NCBI GenBank assembly: GCA_022614805.1
Contig: JAKEHY010000033.1
Location: forward strand, 1 to 13,122
Direction of reading: 5' to 3'
From: Candidatus Zixiibacteriota bacterium
GTDB lineage: Bacteria > Zixibacteria > MSB-5A5 > DSPP01
Length of the DNA stretch: 13,122 bases
This document shows positions 8,452 to 13,122 of this stretch, piece by piece; position 1 is the stretch's first letter; each line of letters begins with the position of its first letter. The notes beneath the pieces were generated by a model. The model worked only from the letters and a program-made list of their open reading frames with translations, had not been told where the DNA came from and searched no databases. The position numbers and the translations under genes are program-made.

Positions 8452-8817
8452 TTACGTTTTTTCTCCGAAGTTCGGGCTCGACAGCTGTTTTTCCGCCTCT
8501 CGATACCGTTTCAAAACGAGCGGCAAAAGGCCGCCCATAACGGCGCAAAAAATCCCCCCGCACAGAAGAAGCGGATAGAAAATTGCATACGGCTGGCCGG
8601 AAACTAAAGCATAAATGCCGGCGGCCAATAAGACGGCACCGACGGAGATAAACAATACAAAGCCGCCGACCACAATCTGCCTCCCTTTTCCCCGCGGCGC
8701 CAGCTTTCCGGCCAGAGCACCCAAAAGCCCGCCCAACGTCCCGCCCCCTCCGCCCACGATTGCGCCAAACAAAGCCCCGAATCTATTGGGGTCGTCAAAC
8801 CACGGCGTCGGGTCCAT
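8452..8817 (-). CDS. hypothetical small glycine-rich membrane protein
   Basis: A 121-residue protein with no family I recognise. The N-terminal third is glycine-rich and hydrophobic (FGALFGAIVGGGGGTLGGLLGALAG, about residues 13-37), resembling glycine-zipper segments. Two clear membrane helices follow, at about 47-69 (IVVGGFVLFISVGAVLLAAGIYAL) and 78-100 (IFYPLLLCGGIFCAVMGGLLPLVL). The tail is charged (KRYREAEKQL). A strong ribosome site, GGAGG at 8824-8828, sits six bases before the ATG, which supports the call. It is the first gene of the three-gene minus-strand cluster, 48 bases ahead of the PH-domain gene. Confidence 0.65.
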   Translation of the reverse strand: MDPTPWFDDPNRFGALFGAIVGGGGGTLGGLLGALAGKLAPRGKGRQIVVGGFVLFISVGAVLLAAGIYALVSGQPYAIFYPLLLCGGIFCAVMGGLLPLVLKRYREAEKQLSSPNFGEKT

Positions 8818-9128
8818 TTTGATCCTCCCTTGCTGTCAAGAGCCGTTTTCAAAGAAAACGCTCCTTCGTTATTAAATCGGCTTTCCGGGTGGGGGAGTTT
8901 ACCGGTATTTTTCCCGTCTCAACCTGAACCCTCCCCCAGACTAAAACCAACCGCTTGCACCCTAACGGAATAAGCTTTGTTTTAATAAAGAAACCCGATA
9001 ATGCGTCCATTCCGTTGGAGTTGGGTATAAGCAGAAAGAGAGAACGGTTGCCGATGAAAGTTTTATACAGACTCCTAAATCAGGACTTCTTCTCCCTGGA
9101 ATTTTCCGGAAAATACCGATAATAAAAT
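8818..9128. other. divergent intergenic region with inverted repeats, no gene seen
   Basis: A 311-base gap between the minus-strand cluster and the plus-strand exported protein; it must hold the promoters for both. Visible structures are an imperfect hairpin GAGC-C-GTTTTC-AAA-GAAAAC-GCTC (8840-8863) in the leader of the minus-strand cluster, and a separated 8-bp inverted repeat TGGGGGAG (8890-8897) with CTCCCCCA near 8932-8939. A+T-rich TATAAG and GATAAT tracts near 8997-9037 could be -10 boxes, but none has a well-spaced -35 partner. Confidence 0.4.
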
Positions 9129-9845
9129 ATGAAGCCAGTTTTAAAGATTTTCCTGATAGTCGGTTGGGGGATGGCATCCAGCACGACCGTTGCCGCCGAT
9201 TCCCTGCCTGAAGCGACGGGCCAACTCACGCGGCCCCTCCATCCCCAATTGGAAATCCTCGCCGAAACGGTGCGGGTGACGGTCAAAAACCGGCTGGCGA
9301 TTACCAAAATTCTTTTGGTTTTAAGAAACCCGGCTCCTTCCGCCCTTGCAACCGGCTTCCACTTTCCGTTCACGAAAAAGGATACGCTGGTGGATTTCGG
9401 CGTTTCGCGAAAAAGCGTCCCCCTAATCTCGGAAATTTCCGATTCAGCCCCGCCTTTGGCCACATTGGATGCCTTTGTGGAAAGTCCCGATTCCGCTTCC
9501 GCCGACTCACAATCTTTCCTTGCCCGGCTGGCCCCGGGCGAGACCGTTTCGGTTTTGCTCGTCTACCAAACCGCGCCGGGCAACGGCGACGAAAACAGAC
9601 TCCGCTACGTTTTTCCGTTGAAAGAAAGTTTCCAAACCAAAGGAGCCATCGGTTCCTTTGCTTTTTATGCAGACATCGAGGAAAAAAGCCGGATTATGGA
9701 AGTTCGAACCGAAAGTTATCCGATTGTGGTACGCGGGAACGGCTCGAAACGGCAGGCCTACTTCTATCAGAATAATCTCCGCCCCAAAGCCGACGTCGGC
9801 TTTTCCTATCGATTGGAACCTAAAAAGCCGAGAAGCGGCCCCTAA
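9129..9845 (+). CDS. exported protein with VIT-like beta domain, function unknown
   Basis: A 238-residue predicted secreted protein. Residues 1-23 form a signal peptide (MKPVLKIFLIVGWGMASSTTVAA). The mature part has the strand pattern of VIT (vault/inter-alpha-trypsin) domains: RVTVKNRLAITKILLVLRNP, then ATGFHFPF, and later LAPGETVSVLLVYQ followed by LRYVFPL. It has no von Willebrand A domain, which normally follows VIT, and it ends soon after a polar Lys-rich tail. There is no Shine-Dalgarno sequence before the ATG, only an A+T-rich stretch (ATAATAAAAT), so initiation may rely on an unstructured leader. The signal peptide supports this start. The VIT assignment is by eye only and could be wrong. 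Confidence 0.6.
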   Translation: MKPVLKIFLIVGWGMASSTTVAADSLPEATGQLTRPLHPQLEILAETVRVTVKNRLAITKILLVLRNPAPSALATGFHFPFTKKDTLVDFGVSRKSVPLISEISDSAPPLATLDAFVESPDSASADSQSFLARLAPGETVSVLLVYQTAPGNGDENRLRYVFPLKESFQTKGAIGSFAFYADIEEKSRIMEVRTESYPIVVRGNGSKRQAYFYQNNLRPKADVGFSYRLEPKKPRSGP

Positions 9846-9864
9846 CGGCGGGTTTTAAGGGGCC
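9837..9864 (+). repeat. inverted repeat over the stop of the VIT-like gene
   Basis: GGCCCCT (9837-9843) and AGGGGCC (9858-9864) form a 7-bp perfect stem with a 14-base loop across the stop codon. No T-tract follows, so it is not a standard intrinsic terminator. It may protect the mRNA 3' end or be chance. Confidence 0.35.
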
Positions 9865-9949
9865 TCGCAGTCCCGACCTTCCAGACCCACGGCTGTAGCT
9901 TCAATCCGATTCTCCATTGTCGGTAATTTCTTTTCTTGCGAGTCCAAAC

Positions 9950-9978
9950 TTGACCGGCGTTCGCCACCGGCCTATATT
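9950..9978 (+). promoter_or_regulatory. sigma70-type promoter of the superoxide dismutase gene
   Basis: TTGACC (9950-9955) and TATATT (9973-9978) are separated by exactly 17 bases, a near-consensus housekeeping promoter. Transcription would start at about 9985, leaving only some seven bases before the first dismutase start at 9992. A dyad TTCGCC (9960-9965) / GGCGAA (9980-9985) brackets the -10 box and could be an operator. Confidence 0.65.
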
Positions 9979-9991
9979 CGGCGAAGGTGGA

Positions 9992-10711
9992 ATGAAAAAG
10001 TTTTCGCGGAGGGAAATTTTGAAAGGAGTCGGGCTGACGGCCGCCGGTCTGGCCGTCACCGGCCCCGCCAAGCTCTTAAATGCCTTGCAAAAAGAAGAAA
10101 GGAGTAACGTTATGGCTGTGCCACAGTTAACTGCTAAACCGTACAAAGCGGGGATTATGGAAATGGAGGGGATTTCCAAGCGGACGATGGAGGAGCACTA
10201 CAAACTCTACCAGGGCTACATCAACAAAACCAACGAAATCCGCACCAAGCTGGAAACCGCCGACCAGAAAACCGCCAATCAGGTTTATTCCGACCTGCGC
10301 GTGCTGAAAGTGGAGCTGACCTTCGCTCTGGGCGGGGTGAAAAACCACGAAATTTACTTCGATAACCTGGGCGGCAAAGGGGGACAACCCTCCGGCAAGC
10401 TCTCCGACGCCCTCAAGGAGTTTTTCGGCTCCTACGACGCCTGGGCGGCCGACTTGAAGGCCACCGGCATCGCCGCCCGCGGCTGGGTCTGGCTGGCGTG
10501 GGATTACGACGAGCGCCGGCTCTTCAACTTCCTTGGCGACGCCCAGAACACCTTCCCGGTCTGGAACGCCGTGCCGGTGGTGGCCTTGGATACCTACGAG
10601 CATGCCTATTTCATCGACTACGGGGTGAACCGCGGCGCCTACATCGACGCCTATATGAAAAACCTCGACTGGCCCGCCATCCAGAAGCGTTTTGACGGAA
10701 TTAAGATGTAA
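9992..10711 (+). CDS. Fe/Mn-family superoxide dismutase with Tat signal and a second internal start
   Basis: Converts superoxide to hydrogen peroxide and oxygen. The long form has 239 residues and begins with a twin-arginine signal (SRREILKG at 5-12, then a hydrophobic stretch to about 30), so it should be exported folded. Metal ligands are H69, H119 (KNHEIYF), D200 and H204 (DTYEHAYF). Gly115 and Gln185 (DAQN) occupy the positions that favour Mn-type chemistry. The first ligand helix is HYKLYQGY, without the second and third histidines of classical enzymes and one residue shorter to the active-site tyrosine (Y76). The long start has GAAGGTGG just before it, but the promoter leaves almost no leader. 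M41 (10112) has AAAGGAG seven bases upstream and would give a 199-residue cytoplasmic enzyme. The family is certain; location and metal are inferred. Confidence 0.93.
   Translation: MKKFSRREILKGVGLTAAGLAVTGPAKLLNALQKEERSNVMAVPQLTAKPYKAGIMEMEGISKRTMEEHYKLYQGYINKTNEIRTKLETADQKTANQVYSDLRVLKVELTFALGGVKNHEIYFDNLGGKGGQPSGKLSDALKEFFGSYDAWAADLKATGIAARGWVWLAWDYDERRLFNFLGDAQNTFPVWNAVPVVALDTYEHAYFIDYGVNRGAYIDAYMKNLDWPAIQKRFDGIKM
10098..10114 (+). promoter_or_regulatory. internal ribosome binding site and start codon within the dismutase gene
   Basis: AAAGGAG (10098-10104), a seven-base spacer and ATG (10112-10114, Met41) make the best ribosome site of the region. It is in frame and lies exactly between the Tat signal and the folded domain. 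Confidence 0.65.
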
Positions 10712-10726
10712 CCCTGGCCTCCTCCC

Positions 10727-10757
10727 AAAAAACCCCGCCGTTAGGGCGGGGTTTTTT
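10727..10757 (+). terminator. intrinsic terminator of the superoxide dismutase gene
   Basis: AAAAAACCCCGCC (10727-10739), a five-base loop GTTAG, and GGCGGGGTTTTTT (10745-10757) form a 13-bp perfect stem ending in six T. It starts 15 bases after the stop codon. Confidence 0.93.
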
Positions 10758-10938
10758 GTTGACGGAATCTCTAAAGCGTAGGGGCAGGTCCCCGCTTGCC
10801 CCGAGGAAACTCGAGGGGTGCCCGCCCGTCTTTCTGTCCCCCTGTACTTAAGGGGGACTATAGGGGGTGTTTTTCGTAGGGGCGAGGCCTGCCTCGCCCT
10901 GTTTTCACGTTTTGTATCCGTAGGGGCGATTCATTTAA

Positions 10939-10958
10939 TCCCGAGCGCAGCCGAGGGA
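10939..10958 (+). repeat. 20-bp repeat module, copy 1, nested inside a hairpin repeat
   Basis: TCCCGAGCGCAGCCGAGGGA lies in the loop of the 10920-10968 hairpin, as if inserted into it. It matches the second copy at 10992-11011 at 18 of 20 positions. Its own ends TCCC/GGGA are inverted repeats. Confidence 0.7.
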
Positions 10959-10991
10959 CGAATCGCCCACCTGTCCACCTTGGCAAGCCTG

Positions 10992-11011
10992 TCCCGAACG
11001 GAGCCGAGGGA
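10992..11011 (+). repeat. 20-bp repeat module, copy 2, flanked by a 7-bp direct repeat
   Basis: TCCCGAACGGAGCCGAGGGA, 18 of 20 identical to copy 1. It is flanked by AAGCCTG on both sides (10985-10991 and 11012-11018), which looks like a target duplication, though chance or part of a larger repeat is possible. Confidence 0.7.
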
Positions 11012-11097
11012 AAGCCTGAGGGGGTGTCTTTGTAGGGGCGCATTGCTATGTGCCCTTCCCCTCTCTGCATCGGAGAGGGGTTAGGGGTTAGGTTGTT

Positions 11098-13024
11098 TTA
11101 TTTCTTAAACGCTACCACATCCTTCTCAACTTCCGAATAAATCTCACCAATCTCTTTCTGCACTTCAATCGTTCTTTGCAAGGCCGTCACAATCTGGCAA
11201 TATTTCTTTATCTCCTCGATGGATAATCTTCTGGTTTTCCTGTCCTTCAACCACTTTTCGCAAACCTGATACCCGCCGATTTGGTATTCCCAAACCTCAT
11301 TCGGCACACCCTCGAAATATTGGTCTTTGCTGATGTAAACCCGCCTCTGCTTTTCATCGTATTTCAATTTTTCCACCACGCTGCCGTTTTTCCCTTGAAA
11401 TTTGGCAATCGTCTTGCCTTCGAACTTCAACAAATGCAAATCCACCAATTCCTTTCCATAATCCCCCATTTTCTTGAACAAACCATAATCTTTTGTAAAT
11501 GGAATTCTCGCAAAATCGATTTTCAAAAACTCGGCATATTTGGTGCGGTAGGTGTTCGCATACAAAACCGCATAGATGTAATAAAAAATTTCTTCCGGCG
11601 TCGATTCCTTTTTGTAGCCATCCGTCAGGCCGCTTAAAATTTCCGGCTTAATGTTCGGTTTTTTATTTTCTGTTTTTCTCGTATGGCTGAACAGGTCTCT
11701 TTTGTCGGTATCGGGATAGAGATAAAGAGGGAATAAATAATCTATGGTTTTAAGGGAAACAGTTACATGGTCTATCATCGTATCTGTACAGAATGTATGG
11801 CTCCAAGGAATCTTCGTTTCAACTCTTTTTGGCATAATTAACCCTAAATTTTCATTAAACATATGTGGCATTACTTCTGGACGAGGCCAGTCAACCATTC
11901 TCTGCGTGTAATAGATATGTCTCGTATCAAAGGGACGGAAAAGAATTTTGGAAAAATATTCATCCCAATGGTCATCCTTTGCTAATTCTTTTCGCACTTG
12001 CGTAAGCTTCCATCCTCTCGTATCCTTCAATTTGTAAGTTTGTTTAATAAGGTCGTCTGGCATCGCTAAATTCCTAAACATTGCGATCCGCCTTTTCAAA
12101 TCTTCCTTATTAACATCGATAACGAATCTGTCTCTGGCCGAAACAATGCCGGTCACATTAACAGGAAAAATCTCATTTATTCTTCGATATCGGTCATATT
12201 CCTTTCTGCCCTTTTCTTCCCTCGGTACGAAGAAATAAAAAGGGCTAGTCGGATTTAGGTTTTCCCATTCTGTGTTTTTAATATCATTTCTTTCCAGCCA
12301 ATTATACTTGTGTTGTTGCAGCCCCCAAACTTCTGAATGAAAAATCTTTGTCCCATCTTTCTTTGTTTTCCTTTTTATAAATAGGGCAATGGCAACCCCT
12401 TGCTTAATATCAAACACATTCTTGTCCTCGGAACCATCTGGGCATTTTTCTTTTTTCAGACTGTTTCCATGCAAATCCAAAACATATATCTCATTGAAAC
12501 TGTTCATCAAAGATTGGCGCATTCCTCGAAAGGTAGGATTATCCAGATAGCTGTGGTTAGTAATAAGCCCTACCACACCTTCCCCAGCTTGGTCAATTTT
12601 CCATTGGGCAAAACGGATAAATTTAACATAATCATCCTGCAGCCAATGCTTCCGTTCTCCAAACCATTGGCCATTCACGATCTTGTAATGCTCGATTAGT
12701 TCTCCAATCCAGGTTTTTTGCTTCACATTAATTTTCTTCTTTGCAACCTTTTCCTGAGGAACCAACTTGTATTGGCCTGTATTTCTATCAAAATGGATGT
12801 CGTAGTGGGTGATATGCCGATGATCTTTTTCTACTGTAATCTCCTTTTCGCTGAGGTTCGCAGAAATGCCCGAATAAGGCGGATTCCCCAACACCACCAA
12901 AATCGGTGTTTCCTTCTTCACTTTACCAGCTAAATGTGATTCCTCCGAAAGTGAAACCATTCCCGGAAATTCTGTCTTAGAAAGTTCCTCCATTTCCAGC
13001 GTATTGGTCAAATACAGTTTGAAC
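11098..13024 (-). pseudogene. C-terminal part of a type ISP-like restriction-modification protein, truncated by an IS element
   Basis: About 640 residues homologous by eye to the C-terminal half of single-chain helicase-methyltransferase restriction enzymes (LlaBIII-like, type ISP). It begins with YLTNTLEMEEL, followed by the N6-adenine methylase motif IV NPPYSG (codons at about 12885-12868). Then come the blocks FRGMRQSLM, IYVLDLHGNSLKKE and NVFDIKQGVAIALFIKRK, and a long specificity region with the tail EKWLKDRKTRRLSIEEI. The nuclease, helicase and SAM-binding motif I that should precede it, roughly 900 residues in this family, are missing. At 13024-13025 the gene runs into an IS3-family terminal repeat. 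The reading frame stays open through the IS end (a TTG at 13077 gives 659 codons), but those residues are IS-derived. Base composition is clearly richer in A+T than the neighbours, suggesting acquisition by transfer. It is probably inactive. Confidence 0.78.
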
Positions 13025-13050
13025 TGTACTGCCCCACCTAATTTTGGACA
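13025..13050 (-). repeat. terminal inverted repeat of an IS3-family element
   Basis: The end reads TGTACTGCCCC inward, followed by an A/T stretch and TTTTGGACA, the TG-tipped layout seen at ends of IS3-family elements such as the IS150 group. The transposase stop codon (13038-13040) falls inside it, as is usual for that family. The other end lies outside the window. Confidence 0.65.
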
Positions 13051-13122
13051 GGCATTCTCTTGATTTTTGACAACCAATCGGCATAGAACTGCGTGGGAGA
13101 CTTCATCCCCAGCGCGCTGTGC
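13038..13122 (-). mobile_element. partial IS3-family transposase, C-terminal end only
   Basis: Reading on the minus strand from the window edge gives HSALGMKSPTQFYADWLSK and then eight more residues before a TAG at 13040-13038. HSALG-x-x-SP-x-x-F is the hallmark C-terminus of the integrase-type (rve) transposase, OrfB, of IS3-like elements, after the last catalytic Glu. The gene runs in from the right edge, so only 27 residues are seen and completeness cannot be judged. Confidence 0.75.

Larger units (their letters stand above)
10760..11097. repeat. non-coding cluster of short hairpin repeats
   Basis: No gene is supported here; the stretch is almost filled with small inverted repeats. Four begin with GTAGGGGC: 10778-10802 (ends TGCCCC), 10876-10899 (stem GGGCGAGGC/GCCTCGCCC), 10920-10968 (stem GGGCGATTC/GAATCGCCC) and 11032-11055 (stem GGGCGCA/TGTGCCC). 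Others are CGAG-GAAA-CTCG at 10802-10813, GTCCCCCT/AGGGGGAC at 10836-10858, and CCCCTCTC/GAGAGGGG at 11058-11080. The look is of dispersed non-autonomous palindromic elements piled into one gap. They could also fold in RNA on either strand. Confidence 0.8.

Noticed and set aside
9917-9991. Upstream extension of the superoxide dismutase frame
   Set aside because: It would place the promoter and its dyad inside the coding region and push the Tat signal away from the N-terminus; ATG 9992 has a ribosome-like GAAGGTGG.
11058-11080. Terminator for the truncated restriction-modification gene
   Set aside because: The CCCCTCTC/GAGAGGGG stem is not followed by a T-run on either strand; it fits the neighbouring repeats better.
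10818-11084. 88-codon open frame across the repeat region
   Set aside because: It consists of translated hairpin repeats with no coding pattern.
10760-11097. CRISPR array
   Set aside because: The repeats are palindromic, differ in stem sequence and have no regular spacing or equal-sized spacers; no cas genes are present.
11098-13077. Intact 659-residue DNA methyltransferase starting at TTG 13077
   Set aside because: The first 18 residues come from the IS end, SAM motif I is absent, and the frame is open to the window edge, so this start is an artefact of the insertion.
1-13122. tRNA, rRNA or known riboswitch
   Set aside because: No cloverleaf, rRNA-like block or recognisable riboswitch core was seen in the gaps between genes.

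Overview
The window looks like a piece of a G+C-rich chromosome from a free-living, probably Gram-negative-like bacterium. It has Shine-Dalgarno-led genes, some TTG and GTG starts, exported proteins and intrinsic terminators. The gene mix (mycobacterial-type Ino1, an S41 peptidase with a long helical C-terminus, an orphan family-5 binding protein, dispersed GTAGGGGCG hairpins) would suit an uncultured candidate-phylum bacterium, but the phylum cannot be fixed from this sequence alone.

Region 1 (1-6096, + strand) is a tightly packed run. A CDP-alcohol phosphatidyltransferase, a PfkB-family sugar kinase and an inositol-3-phosphate synthase form an inositol-phospholipid module. It ends in a strong terminator hairpin that lies inside the 5' end of the next gene, thymidylate kinase (tmk). 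Then come a C-terminal processing protease (S41/PDZ), a TauE/SafE permease and its usual small partner of the DUF1634 type.

Region 2 (6111-8817, - strand) is a three-gene cluster converging on region 1: a small glycine-rich membrane protein, a bacterial PH-domain membrane protein, and an exported family-5 solute-binding-like protein. No transporter permease or ATPase is seen beside the last one.

Region 3 (9129-10757, + strand) holds an exported VIT-like beta-domain protein and a Fe/Mn superoxide dismutase. The dismutase has a recognisable sigma70 promoter, a Tat signal, and a second in-frame start with a near-perfect ribosome binding site just after the Tat signal. A textbook terminator follows.

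Region 4 (10760-11097) is non-coding and packed with short inverted repeats, including several GTAGGGGC-type hairpins and a 20-bp module present twice.

Region 5 (11098-13122, - strand) is visibly richer in A+T. It is the C-terminal half of a type ISP-like restriction-modification protein, with the NPPY methylase motif and specificity region. It is cut at about 13024 by the end of an IS3-family element, whose transposase C-terminus runs in from the right edge. The most interesting points are the dual-start superoxide dismutase, the terminator embedded in tmk, the hairpin-repeat cluster, and the IS-disrupted defence gene.
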